Source of the DNA: an uncultured Allomuricauda sp.
Lineage (GTDB): Bacteria > Bacteroidota > Bacteroidia > Flavobacteriales > Flavobacteriaceae
DNA: 64,000 bases
Reading direction: 5' to 3'
NCBI RefSeq assembly: GCF_947499695.1
Contig: NZ_CANMPQ010000001.1
Coordinates: 372,001-436,000 of the forward strand
Every line of letters begins with the position of its first letter. The first letter of the stretch is position 1. A model generated the notes under the pieces. The model had not been told where the DNA came from and searched no databases. It saw only the letters and a list, made by a program, of their open reading frames with translations. The translations under genes and the position numbers were made by a program. Positions 53,911-62,945 of this stretch are shown here, in pieces.

Positions 53911-55221
53911 TCAACCTACGGCTTCTTTGTAAACTTTTAAACAGCGTTCACGAGCCATTTTATGATCAACGATGGGAAGGGGATAGGTAAGCTCTTGAAG
54001 GTCAGGTACCCACTTTTGAATGTAAGCCTTTTGGGAATCAAACTTGTCTATTTGCGTCGTGGGGTTAAAAATTCTGAAATATGGAGCAGCATCGACACCA
54101 CTTCCGGCCGCCCATTGCCAGTTACCAACATTACTTGCCAAATCAAAATCCAATAATTTTTCAGCAAAATAGGCCTCACCCCAGCGCCAATCGATTAGGA
54201 GGTGCTTGCAAAGGAAGCTTGCAACAATCATACGAACACGATTATGCATGTATCCCGTGGTATTCAGCTCTCGCATACCAGCATCAACAAAAGGATATCC
54301 GGTTTTCCCCAACTTCCAAAGTTCAAATTCTTGCTCATTGTTTCGCCACACAATCCTGTCATACTTGGGTTTAAATGACTTGCTAATGGTGTGGGGAAAA
54401 TGCCAAAGGATTTGCATAAAAAACTCCCTCCAGATTAGCTCGTTCCAGAAAACCTCATTTTCTTCGGATATGGCTTTCTTGATTATTTTTCGAATAGAAA
54501 CTGTGCCAAAACGAAGGTGTGGCCCTAACAAGGATGTTCCTGATTCTTTAGCTGGGAAGTTTCGTGTGCCTTCATAATTTTGAATTAATCCAGAAGTAGT
54601 ATTATAATCGGCAACAAGGATCTGGGACAATTCAAAACCGATATCCTTTAAGCTAAGGTTTGGTAAATCGTTGGATTTATGAAGCTTTTGGAAATGAGCT
54701 AAGGTATCGAAGTTGATAAGGTGAATACTGGGGTTAAAATTCTCTTTCCATCTCTTTTTATATGGAGTGTATACGACATACGGATTACCATCGTCCTTGA
54801 CCACTTCGTTTTCCTCAAAAACTACTTGATCCTTAAAGGAATGGAATGGGATATTATCCTTCGTCAATAATTTTTTGATTTCAGCATCTCTCTTAATGGC
54901 ATATGGATCGTAATCATGATTCGTAAAAACGTCCATGATATCATATTTATGCTGTAATTGAATCAATACAGAAATGGGATTGCCATGGTACATTGCTACC
55001 CCACTCTTAAATTTGGATTGAAGCTCGTTATGAATTTTTTGGAGCTCCTGGTGTATAAACGATACCCGAGCATCATTTTTGGGTAACTTCTCCAGAATTT
55101 CAGTATCAAAAATAAATATGGGGAGTACAGGATAATCACCTTGCAGCGAATTATAGAAACCGACATTGTCATCCAATCGTAAATCCCGTCGAAACCAAAA
55201 AAGACAAACTTTGGGCTTCAT
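53911..55221 (-). CDS. phr: Deoxyribodipyrimidine photolyase
   Basis: A 436-residue FAD-dependent class I photolyase that uses blue light to split UV-induced pyrimidine dimers. The N-terminal domain starts VCLFWFRRDLRLDDN and carries FTNHDYDPYAIKRDAE; the FAD domain has SLLGPHLRFGTVSIR, LIWREFFMQILWHFP, GYPFVDAGMREL and the conserved NVGNWQWAAGSG motif. This is a full set, so it should be active. It is last in an operon after an SRPBCC protein and an SDR, with overlap by one base, and an inverted repeat stands upstream of the whole operon. Confidence 0.93.
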   Translation of the reverse strand: MKPKVCLFWFRRDLRLDDNVGFYNSLQGDYPVLPIFIFDTEILEKLPKNDARVSFIHQELQKIHNELQSKFKSGVAMYHGNPISVLIQLQHKYDIMDVFTNHDYDPYAIKRDAEIKKLLTKDNIPFHSFKDQVVFEENEVVKDDGNPYVVYTPYKKRWKENFNPSIHLINFDTLAHFQKLHKSNDLPNLSLKDIGFELSQILVADYNTTSGLIQNYEGTRNFPAKESGTSLLGPHLRFGTVSIRKIIKKAISEENEVFWNELIWREFFMQILWHFPHTISKSFKPKYDRIVWRNNEQEFELWKLGKTGYPFVDAGMRELNTTGYMHNRVRMIVASFLCKHLLIDWRWGEAYFAEKLLDFDLASNVGNWQWAAGSGVDAAPYFRIFNPTTQIDKFDSQKAYIQKWVPDLQELTYPLPIVDHKMARERCLKVYKEAVG

Positions 55222-55913
55222 TAGTTGATGTTTAAGGTTGATATACCTCCATCAACAGCCAACACTTGACCGGTCATCCAGGTGCTTTTATCACTCAGCA
55301 AGAAAGCTGCCAAATTAGCAATGTCTGAAGCATTTCCGTACCTTTTTAATGGATGTCTAGCTGACATGAGTTCCTTTTTTCGGTCGTTGCTTAACAAGCG
55401 TTTTGCCAAGGGTGTATCTACTAATGAAGGAGCAATGGTGTTCATTCGTATATTGGGAGCATATTCCGCAGCCATTGCTTTGGCGAACCCTTCGATAGCT
55501 CCCTTGCATGCAGCGACACTTGAGTGAAAGGGCATCCCTGTTCCTACTGCAACGGTACTGAAAAAAACCATGCTAGACCCTTCTGCCATTTGCGGAAGTA
55601 TTTTTTTAACCACTTGAACCATGGCGATAAAATTTAAATGCATATCCGCTTCAAAAGTGTCTATGGAAAGCATTTTAAATGGTTTTAAATTGATGCTTCC
55701 GGGAAAATAGGCAAATCCATGGATGTCCGCAGGAAGTAGGGATAAGTCCAAATCATCTTGGGAAACATCAAATGGCATGTGGGTAACATCCAACCCTTGT
55801 AATTCGCCAATAGTTCGTGAGGCTACGTAAACGGTATATTCCTCTATTAGAATTTTCACTAGTTCCAATCCAATTCCGTAGGAACCGCCAATAAGTAACA
55901 TATTTTTTTTCAT
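55221..55913 (-). CDS. SDR-type oxidoreductase lacking the catalytic Tyr
   Basis: A Rossmann-fold protein of about 230 residues. The ATG at 55913 (MKKNMLLIGGSYGIGLEL) is preferred over earlier TTG codons. GGSYGIG binds the dinucleotide and FFSTVAVG carries a candidate catalytic Ser. The usual YxxxK becomes VAACK in HSSVAACKGAIEGFAKA, so the Tyr is replaced by Val although the Lys remains. NTIAPSLVDTPLAKRL follows. Sitting between an SRPBCC protein and photolyase, it is probably a light-regulated accessory. It may not be a classical dehydrogenase. Confidence 0.82.
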   Translation of the reverse strand: MKKNMLLIGGSYGIGLELVKILIEEYTVYVASRTIGELQGLDVTHMPFDVSQDDLDLSLLPADIHGFAYFPGSINLKPFKMLSIDTFEADMHLNFIAMVQVVKKILPQMAEGSSMVFFSTVAVGTGMPFHSSVAACKGAIEGFAKAMAAEYAPNIRMNTIAPSLVDTPLAKRLLSNDRKKELMSARHPLKRYGNASDIANLAAFLLSDKSTWMTGQVLAVDGGISTLNIN

Positions 55914-55917
55914 ACCT

Positions 55918-56415
55918 CTAAATGGCTTTGATTTCAAGTGTACTCGTCTCACCATCAATTTTTCCGAAAAGCTCAATCAACTTTTGCTCCCGATACTGAA
56001 ATATACTTCTCAATTGTTTTTCTACCAATATGGGATGCGTGAGTTGGCCAAGCAATCCAAACGGTAACTTATAATCGATGATATCCTCCATCCGTACACC
56101 ATCTTCAATTTCTTCAATAAAATGTTTATGATGCCACAGGGCGTAAGGGCCGAAACGCTGTTCATCAACAAAATATCGTCCTTCCTCCATATGGGTTATT
56201 TCAGTGACCCACTTTGTACTAATGCCGGGAAAGGGATTCACCTTATATTGGATAATTTGCCCAGGAAACATTGGTCTATCAACTTCAGATAGAATATGAA
56301 AACCCATATGATCCGGAGTTATCTCCTTTAAGTTTTTTGGGTTTTTCAGAAAATCCCACGCCTCTTGTTTTGAGATGGGCAGGGTTTGCACTGCAGAAAG
56401 TTGATATAAACGCAT
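55918..56415 (-). CDS. SRPBCC (START/Bet v 1) family protein
   Basis: A protein of about 165 residues beginning at ATG 56415 (MRLYQLSAVQTLPISKQEAW); a TTG at 56430 is less likely. QLSAVQTLPISKQEAWDFLKNP begins the helix-grip fold and WHHKHFIEEIEDGVRMEDII is a typical cyclase/dehydrase-like strand. It is the first gene of the operon with SDR and phr, four bases before the SDR start. A hydrophobic-ligand-binding role is likely; no specific ligand can be named. Confidence 0.8.
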   Translation of the reverse strand: MRLYQLSAVQTLPISKQEAWDFLKNPKNLKEITPDHMGFHILSEVDRPMFPGQIIQYKVNPFPGISTKWVTEITHMEEGRYFVDEQRFGPYALWHHKHFIEEIEDGVRMEDIIDYKLPFGLLGQLTHPILVEKQLRSIFQYREQKLIELFGKIDGETSTLEIKAI

Positions 56416-56442
56416 AACCAGTTTTTTCAAAAATAACCTAAA

Positions 56443-56474
56443 TTGTTTAATTTTTAATTAAAATAGTTAAACAA
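56443..56474. promoter_or_regulatory. Inverted repeat before the photolyase operon
   Basis: TTGTTTAA (56443-56450) and TTAAACAA (56467-56474) are perfect 8-bp inverted arms with a 16-base A+T-rich spacer, 28 bases before the SRPBCC start. This is a strong candidate operator; a MerR/LitR-like light-responsive regulator would fit the gene content but none is encoded in the window. Confidence 0.65.
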
Positions 56475-56584
56475 AATAAAGTTTATCTTCTCATGCAAAT
56501 CGGAAAATTGTTATTACTACCATATCTATTGATATCCCATTTTCTTTTAAGGGTTTATTAACAAGTCAGCCGTGCCTTTATTTT

Positions 56585-56592
56585 TAGCTTTG
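56585..56592 (+). promoter_or_regulatory. TAGCTTTG -7 box before the DUF2911 gene
   Basis: TAGCTTTG matches TAnnTTTG 30 bases before the ATG at 56622. No TTG 19 bases upstream was found, so the call rests on the -7 box alone. Confidence 0.45.
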
Positions 56593-56621
56593 TTTCACTA
56601 ACAAATCTAAAATTCTTACAA

Positions 56622-57464
56622 ATGAAAAAACTAGCATTATTTGCGTTTGCTGCTATGCTCGCTGTTTCCGTTGAGGCACAGTTGCAAACTCCTCAACCCA
56701 GTCCTTCCTCTTCAATGAAACAGACTGTTGGACTAACCGAGGTTGAAGTAGAATACTCGCGACCATCTATGAGAGGCCGAAAAATCTTTGGCGGACTTGA
56801 AGCATATGGTGAGCTATGGAGAACCGGTGCAAACAAGAACACAACCATCTCTTTTAGTGATGACGTTACTATTGATGGTCAAGAAGTAAAAGCCGGGACT
56901 TATGCAATTTTCACAAAGCCAGGTCAAACCTCTTGGGAAGTCTTTTTCTATTCGGACGCTAATAATTGGGGCACGCCTAGAGAATGGGACGACAGTAAAG
57001 TAGCTGCTAAGACTACAGTTGAGGTATATCCGTTGCCTGTGGATATTGAAACCTTTACTATAACCATTGACGATGTTCACAACAATGGAGCGGCTCTAGG
57101 CATAATGTGGGAAAAGGCCTATGTAGGCGTAAAGTTTGAAGTACCCACTTTGAGCAAAGCTCAAAAGAGTATTGAAACGGTAATGGCTGGACCAAGTGCC
57201 AATGACTATTATTCTTCTGCTTCTTATTATTTTGAAGAAGGCAAAGATTTAAACAAAGCAAAGGAATGGATTGCCAAAGCTGTTGAGTTGAGGCCTGATG
57301 CTTTCTGGGTGATGCGCAGACAATCCTTGATTTTGGCGAAAATGGGAGATAAGAAAGGTGCTATCGCAGCAGCTAAGCAATCTCTTAAGGTTGCTGAAGA
57401 AGCTGGAAATGCGGATTATGTGAAATTAAACAAGGATTCCTTGAAAGAATGGGGAGCACTATAA
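56622..57464 (+). CDS. DUF2911 exported protein
   Basis: A 280-residue exported protein with a signal peptide MKKLALFAFAAMLAVSVEAQ. The DUF2911 core follows: SSSMKQTVGLTEVEVEYSRP, RGRKIFGGL, LWRTGANKNTTISFSDDV and GTYAIFTKPGQ, through about residue 180. A C-terminal TPR-like helical part is visible (AKEWIAKAVELRPDAFWVMR, KKGAIAAAKQSLKVAEEAG). Common in Bacteroidetes; function unknown. It is a single-gene unit with its own terminator. Confidence 0.88.
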   Translation: MKKLALFAFAAMLAVSVEAQLQTPQPSPSSSMKQTVGLTEVEVEYSRPSMRGRKIFGGLEAYGELWRTGANKNTTISFSDDVTIDGQEVKAGTYAIFTKPGQTSWEVFFYSDANNWGTPREWDDSKVAAKTTVEVYPLPVDIETFTITIDDVHNNGAALGIMWEKAYVGVKFEVPTLSKAQKSIETVMAGPSANDYYSSASYYFEEGKDLNKAKEWIAKAVELRPDAFWVMRRQSLILAKMGDKKGAIAAAKQSLKVAEEAGNADYVKLNKDSLKEWGAL

Positions 57465-57485
57465 ACGTATTCCTATAAATTATTG

Positions 57486-57512
57486 AAACCCGCGTTTATC
57501 GCGGGTTTTTTT
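57486..57512 (+). terminator. Terminator of the DUF2911 gene
   Basis: AAACCCGCG and CGCGGGTTT form a 9-bp stem with a TTTAT loop followed by TTTT. It lies 22 bases after the stop and overlaps the convergent symporter stop codon region. Confidence 0.88.
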
Positions 57513-59217
57513 ATGTCTTTAATGGAGGTTTTCTAAGGAAACTATCGAAGCTTTCAATCAACATGGAAAGGAAAATAACCAGCAGGCATCCAAAAGCATT
57601 AAGCCATAAATAGGACATCCAATCCATATACCAGCCGATGATAACAATTACTTGTGTTACCAGCGCAGCTATAAATACAGCGTTTCCTTTTACAAACTTG
57701 AAGAAAAAAGCCAATAGGAAAATACCCAGCACATTTCCGTAGAAAATGGAACCGATAATATTCACCAATTGGATAAGATTATCAAATAAGTTCGCAACAC
57801 AAGCTATAATTATGGCAATTACCCCCCAAAGAAGGGTAAAACCTTTTGTGGCCAGCACATAATGCTTATCGTCTTTTTCTTCTTTTTGATTTCTTTTATA
57901 CAAGTCGAGGGCCGTAATAGTTCCCAGTGCATTTAATTCTGAAGCGGTAGAGGACATTGCAGCAGAAAGAATAACAGCCAAGAGCAATCCAATCAATCCC
58001 GTGGGTAAATTGGTCAAGATAAAATGTATGAATACATAGTCTTTATCATTCGTCTCCACGGAATTATCAGCCTGAGAAATTAAGGTTTTGGCGGTATCCC
58101 TGTTTGCTTTTTCCTTTTCATTGATTTTGATAATATCTTGTTTAGCCTGTTGAATAGCATTGTATTCCTTTAAAGCTAAGGCAGTAGAAAATGCACCTTG
58201 GGCCATTTTCTTTTCCTGCTCAAGTTCTAGATGTCCTTGCTCCAACAACCTATAATCCTCAACATATTCCGACTCCATAACAGCTTGCGTAGCTGCCGGG
58301 TTGAAATTAAGAGGGGAGGGGTTATATTGATAAAAGACAAATACCATTGTACCTACCAACAGAATAAAAAACTGCATTGGAATTTTCAAAATTCCATTGA
58401 AAATCAAACCTAGTTGACTTTCCCTAACCGATTTTCCAGATAAATACCGTTGCACCTGACTTTGGTCAGTTCCAAAATAAGCCAGAGCTAAAAAGAACCC
58501 GCCGGTGATACCACTCCAGAAGGTATAGCGATTATTGGTATCCAGACTAAAATCCAAGATTTGCAATTTGCCATTGGCTCCAGCAATTTTTAGTGCTTCT
58601 CCAAAGGAAACTCCGGTCGGAAGGGAACCCAAAATAAAAAAGAAGGCAAAGAACATGCCTACCATTATAATGAACATTTGCTGTTTTTGAGTAACACTGA
58701 CGGCTTTTGTTCCTCCTGAAACGGTATAGATAATGACTAAAATTCCAATAATGATATTCAACGTACGTAAATCCCACCCTAAAACTGCCGATAAAATAAT
58801 TGAGGGAGCAAAAATGGTAATTCCCGCTGCCAATCCACGTTGAATCAAAAACAGAATTGCAGTTAAACTTCGGGTTTTTAAATCAAACCTACCTTCCAAC
58901 ATTTCATAAGCGGTAAACACCTTCAGTTTTCTATAAATTGGGATGAATACCAAACAAATAAATATCATGGCCAATGGCAGGCCAAAATAGAATTGAACAA
59001 AACCCATTCCGTCATGGAAAGCTTGCCCAGGAGTGGATAAAAATGTAATAGCGCTAGCTTGAGTGGCCATAACCGATAGACCAATAGTCCACCATTTGGC
59101 ATCATTGCCTCCCATCACATAATCCGTAACATTTTTACTTCCCCGGGTTTTCCATACCCCGAAGCCTACGATAAAGAGCAATGCACTGCCCAGAACAATC
59201 CAATCTAATGCACCCAT
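57511..59217 (-). CDS. Sodium:solute symporter with inserted coiled-coil loop
   Basis: A 568-residue SSS-family inner-membrane carrier. DYVMGGNDAKWWTIGLSVMA and SAITFLSTPGQAFHDG begin the core, and ILSAAMSSTASELNALGTI is the Na+ site helix. About residues 305-395 form a hydrophilic, Glu/Lys-rich region (LEQGHLELEQEKKMAQGAF...INEKEKANRDTAKTLISQ) of coiled-coil type between helices, which shorter family members lack. The gene is last in an operon after PIG-L deacetylase and a 33-aa membrane protein, so it probably takes up the sugar released by the deacetylase or a related substrate. Confidence 0.88.
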   Translation of the reverse strand: MGALDWIVLGSALLFIVGFGVWKTRGSKNVTDYVMGGNDAKWWTIGLSVMATQASAITFLSTPGQAFHDGMGFVQFYFGLPLAMIFICLVFIPIYRKLKVFTAYEMLEGRFDLKTRSLTAILFLIQRGLAAGITIFAPSIILSAVLGWDLRTLNIIIGILVIIYTVSGGTKAVSVTQKQQMFIIMVGMFFAFFFILGSLPTGVSFGEALKIAGANGKLQILDFSLDTNNRYTFWSGITGGFFLALAYFGTDQSQVQRYLSGKSVRESQLGLIFNGILKIPMQFFILLVGTMVFVFYQYNPSPLNFNPAATQAVMESEYVEDYRLLEQGHLELEQEKKMAQGAFSTALALKEYNAIQQAKQDIIKINEKEKANRDTAKTLISQADNSVETNDKDYVFIHFILTNLPTGLIGLLLAVILSAAMSSTASELNALGTITALDLYKRNQKEEKDDKHYVLATKGFTLLWGVIAIIIACVANLFDNLIQLVNIIGSIFYGNVLGIFLLAFFFKFVKGNAVFIAALVTQVIVIIGWYMDWMSYLWLNAFGCLLVIFLSMLIESFDSFLRKPPLKT

Positions 59218-59224
59218 TAAGCTG

Positions 59225-59326
59225 CTAGTTATTTTGTGTCATTATGAAGTAGAAAATCAAGATGTAAACAATGTTCAAGAGAAGTACGATAGTGTACTCC
59301 TTCTTCCACGACATCTTATTTTCCAT
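59225..59326 (-). CDS. 33-residue membrane protein between PIG-L and symporter genes
   Basis: A small ORF, MENKMSWKKEYTIVLLLN then a run of hydrophobic residues (about residues 13-28) ending MTQNN, with a single membrane helix and positive N-terminal flank. It begins one base after the PIG-L stop and ends seven bases before the symporter start, so it is tightly packed in the operon. I do not know a named family, but the fit suggests a carrier subunit or translation-coupling peptide rather than noise. Confidence 0.7.
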   Translation of the reverse strand: MENKMSWKKEYTIVLLLNIVYILIFYFIMTQNN

Positions 59327-59327
59327 A

Positions 59328-61859
59328 TTATCCTTTGACATTACTTTCAGATTTTACTTCACTTTTACCTATTGAAAGCATGTTAGCGAAAAGTTTATAA
59401 GCTCCGGAAACTCCTGCTGGTAATTCCCTGAAAAAACTCAATCCTGTATAGATGTAGTGTCCTTCTCCATGTGGTGCTACCAGCAAACTACCTTCGGTTT
59501 GAGCTTCTCCTTCATCCCCCATAGAGAGTATTGGGGTAAAATCTGAACTCCATTCTTTTGGGAAATACAAGCCTCTTTCCTGTACCCATCCATCGAAATC
59601 AGTTTCTTTAATGGTATTGGGAAAATTTACCAAGGAATGGTCGTTTGCCACAATATTTACTTTGGCAGTTTCATCTGTTACACGGTCTCGAGATAGTGTA
59701 AGATCGTAGGGAGCGATGTTCTCAAACTGTTTGCTCCATCGCCCAGCGGTATTGTATTGGACCACAAGATTGCCGCCTCTTTCAACATAATCGAACAGGT
59801 GCGGTTGCTTAAATTTTAATTCTTCAACAACATTATAGGCTCTAATCCCTACAACCACAGCATCATATTTGTCGAGTGAGCCCGCCTGGATAGTTTCGGG
59901 ATCAATGGTATGGACTTGATAACCTATTTGTTTTAGACTCTCAGGAACTTTGTCCCCAGCACCCATGATATACCCAATATGTTCTCCGGACTTTTGGATA
60001 TTCATACGAACAACCTTTGCTTCCGAGGGTAATAAAATGGATTGCTTTGGAACATGGTCATAGGTGATTTCAACGAGTTCTTTAGTATGGACTTGGCCAT
60101 CAATTTTAACCATTGGGGAAATTTTACCTTCACTATCTTCAACAGGAGGAGTAACCTTAAAAATAACGGATTGTTCTTGTCCTTTTTGCTCTATTGAAAA
60201 TGGAATACTTTCCGGAGAAATATGCCATCCGGCTGGATGTTTTAAGGAAACTTCACCTGAAACATTGTTTTTACCGGCTTTGACACTTACCAAAACATCT
60301 TTGGTTTTAGAATCAGAGAAAATCAGGACTTTCTCTGCAATTGAAGATGTGACCTCAGGCAACACAACAAAGGGCTCATACAATTCCCCTTTATCAGGTT
60401 TTGAAAAGCGATGAATCACAGGTTTTTGGAATCCAATATCAACGCCGTCGATGGTCAAAACAAATTCAGCATGAAAGGGACTTGGAGTTTCCGGCTTGCC
60501 AATCATATTTGGATCTGTTACTGTATACATCCCAAGACTTCCGGTTTCATTCAACCAATAAGGTCCTGAATTGGAAGTTGTCTGGGGTACAGCAAATTCA
60601 AATTCTACATTTTCTTTAGCATTGTTGCTCAAAGCTTTGTTTGGATTCAGCTTATGACCTGCTCCAATTACATTGATTTCTTTTAAAATAATGGACTGGT
60701 TACTTCTATTCAACGCTTCCACATTAATTTTAACGTTACTTCCTGAAGTTGTGGAAGCTGATTCTGCATTGGCTTCCAAATAAAGACCGGAGCAATCCAA
60801 AATAATGGATTTCAATTCTTCCGACTTCAGTGTTTTCCAGTGCTCATCCTCAACATTTTGAAGTAGTTGATATGCCTTAACCAATTCTGGGATGTGTTTG
60901 GAAGGATTAGAGAAATCAAAATCTTTTTCAATTTGATATAAAATATCACCAACAGCTTTTCCTCCTTTTACTCTTGACCAAGAAGTGTCAATACCATCAA
61001 AAAGATCGTTGCTTGATGGAAGGTCACCTTTCAAAAGCTCAACATATTCATCTTGGGAGCCTCGCGTAGTTACTCTACCGAAACCTTGGCAAAGGTGTTG
61101 GCTGCTGGCCATGGATGCTATTTCGTTATTAGAAAGTCCTAATTCAGGATAAAAAACGCCTACATCCAGTTTTAGCATTTTTGATTTATCGGCTTTTTCA
61201 AAGTTCTCGCGACTTCCATAGAACCACCAAGAAGTGTTAAAAAATACTCTCCTAGGTTGCCAAGTGCTGGTACTTTGCAATTGGTTCGGGTATGAATTGG
61301 GGTCATTGGCAAGATCAAAAGCTTCAACACTCAACATTGCGGAAGAAGTGTGATGTCCGTGTGTAGTTCCAGGTGTTCTATGATTAAAACGATTGATGAT
61401 TACATCCGGTTTTAAATTACGGATGGCCCATACCACATCGCCTAAAACCTCTTTTTTGTCCCAAATACGAAGTGTTTCATTAGGGTGTTTGCTGTAACCG
61501 AAGTCGTTTGCCCTAGTAAACCATTGTTCACCTCCATCAACTCTCCGAGCGGCCAAGAGTTCTTGTGTTCTAAGAACACCTAAAAGCTCCCGCAATTCGG
61601 AACCTATAAGATTTTGTCCTCCATCACCCCTTGTCAGGGATAGGTAGGCCGTTCTGGCCTTATCATGGTTGGATAAGTAAGAAATAAGCCTTGTGTTTTC
61701 ATCATCTGGATGGGCTGCAATGTATAAAGCAGTGCCCAAAAAATTTAATTTTTGAAGATTATGATGAATTTCAGCAGATGAGGGTTTGTTCGGCCCTTGG
61801 GCAAAGGAATTTGAAACGACTGCAGTTAAAGTCAGAACACTGACCCAAAAGTTTCGCAT
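59328..61859 (-). CDS. Exported PIG-L family deacetylase
   Basis: An 843-residue exported protein. The ATG at 61859 gives MRNFWVSVLTLTAVVSNSFA as signal; an earlier ATG at 61901 is less likely. The zinc-dependent N-deacetylase domain has LYIAAHPDDENTRLISYLS and TTHGHHTSSAM (about residues 165-175), and the rest is a beta-rich, probably binding or accessory, region ending in a DUF-like fold with KYDAVVVGIRAYNV and LVVQYNTAGRW. The substrate is likely an N-acetyl or N-acyl amino sugar outside the cytoplasm. It heads the operon with the small membrane protein and symporter. Confidence 0.9.
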   Translation of the reverse strand: MRNFWVSVLTLTAVVSNSFAQGPNKPSSAEIHHNLQKLNFLGTALYIAAHPDDENTRLISYLSNHDKARTAYLSLTRGDGGQNLIGSELRELLGVLRTQELLAARRVDGGEQWFTRANDFGYSKHPNETLRIWDKKEVLGDVVWAIRNLKPDVIINRFNHRTPGTTHGHHTSSAMLSVEAFDLANDPNSYPNQLQSTSTWQPRRVFFNTSWWFYGSRENFEKADKSKMLKLDVGVFYPELGLSNNEIASMASSQHLCQGFGRVTTRGSQDEYVELLKGDLPSSNDLFDGIDTSWSRVKGGKAVGDILYQIEKDFDFSNPSKHIPELVKAYQLLQNVEDEHWKTLKSEELKSIILDCSGLYLEANAESASTTSGSNVKINVEALNRSNQSIILKEINVIGAGHKLNPNKALSNNAKENVEFEFAVPQTTSNSGPYWLNETGSLGMYTVTDPNMIGKPETPSPFHAEFVLTIDGVDIGFQKPVIHRFSKPDKGELYEPFVVLPEVTSSIAEKVLIFSDSKTKDVLVSVKAGKNNVSGEVSLKHPAGWHISPESIPFSIEQKGQEQSVIFKVTPPVEDSEGKISPMVKIDGQVHTKELVEITYDHVPKQSILLPSEAKVVRMNIQKSGEHIGYIMGAGDKVPESLKQIGYQVHTIDPETIQAGSLDKYDAVVVGIRAYNVVEELKFKQPHLFDYVERGGNLVVQYNTAGRWSKQFENIAPYDLTLSRDRVTDETAKVNIVANDHSLVNFPNTIKETDFDGWVQERGLYFPKEWSSDFTPILSMGDEGEAQTEGSLLVAPHGEGHYIYTGLSFFRELPAGVSGAYKLFANMLSIGKSEVKSESNVKG

Positions 61860-61962
61860 ACAACGGTTTTTAGTGGTTGCTCCAAATATAGAAAGATTCA
61901 AACCAGACCGGATGCTATTTAGAACATCTTTAACAGGGTATGTTTAGGACAAACAAGGGCTT

Positions 61963-62910
61963 TTATAGCCCTAAACTATCCCGAAGCACAACATCATCAT
62001 TGCCGTTCTGCCCCCAATAAGCTGTCTTGATTGACTTTATTTTAGTGGCACGGGTAGTGAGAACTTTTGCTTTTGGTCCAAAGCCGCTTTTAAATTCCTC
62101 CGTCCAACTTTCAATTGCATATGGAAATTCCGAGGTGAAATTAATGGTCAAGGTTCTTTCAAGTTCAGGATAGGTCATTGTGTAACTGCTAATTCCATCC
62201 TGCGAAGTTAAACTTGCATTGACATTATATGCCTTGAGCTCTTTATGGCGAAGACGAACATATTCCAATGAGGGAATCATTGTGATATCCCCGGTTGGCA
62301 AATCTGAAGGGTTGATTCTGATTTTATTCCAAATTTCGTTTTCCAGGAGGTTTTTTTCAAGGGAAATGTTTTGGTCCGCTTCACTTTCAAAATAGGAGTG
62401 GGAGGTAAACTCAAATTTTTCCCGATTGTTGATTTGTGAGTATACATGCCCGCACCATTCTTGAACCGATAAGCTGCTTTTGATAGCATGTTGATTGTCA
62501 TAAACGGGATAAAATGTACTTCCCATAACGGAATATGGATAAATACCAGTGAGGTATTTCTTTGTGGAATTTAATTTTAACACAGAAACATTCTCAGGAT
62601 TGCTTCTATCTGCTTTAACCTGTTTTTCTGGCAAAAAGGGCTCTGTAACGTAAATCAAGACTGAATGACCATCTCTAATCTCACCATATCTGGCTTGTTC
62701 AAGTTTATAGGATGTGATCTCCGCATTTCCGCTGTACCAGTACTTTTTAAAATCTTCGGAAGGTTGCTTTCTTGGTTTAATAGCCTTGGTAATAACAGGC
62801 TCATCATTCAAAGCCATTTCCTTGTTCGAAGCTTTGCTTTTATCAATACATGATGAAAGCACCAACAATAGTCCAATTGTTATCAATTCAAAGCGAATCA
62901 CCTTTTTCAT
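61963..62910 (-). CDS. Lipoprotein of unknown function next to maf
   Basis: A 315-residue lipoprotein (ITIGLLLVLSSC lipobox). QARYGEIRDGHSVLIYVTEP, SVMGSTFYPVYD and EWCGHVYSQINN are notable, but I do not assign a domain. Relatives beside maf in flavobacteria are often mislabelled septum formation inhibitor Maf in databases; the sequence has no Maf-like motif. It lies 35 bases after the true Maf gene on the same strand, so it is co-transcribed. Confidence 0.75.
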   Translation of the reverse strand: MKKVIRFELITIGLLLVLSSCIDKSKASNKEMALNDEPVITKAIKPRKQPSEDFKKYWYSGNAEITSYKLEQARYGEIRDGHSVLIYVTEPFLPEKQVKADRSNPENVSVLKLNSTKKYLTGIYPYSVMGSTFYPVYDNQHAIKSSLSVQEWCGHVYSQINNREKFEFTSHSYFESEADQNISLEKNLLENEIWNKIRINPSDLPTGDITMIPSLEYVRLRHKELKAYNVNASLTSQDGISSYTMTYPELERTLTINFTSEFPYAIESWTEEFKSGFGPKAKVLTTRATKIKSIKTAYWGQNGNDDVVLRDSLGL

Positions 62911-62945
62911 ATCACGAGATTTTACGTAAAGTTACATATACCGTT

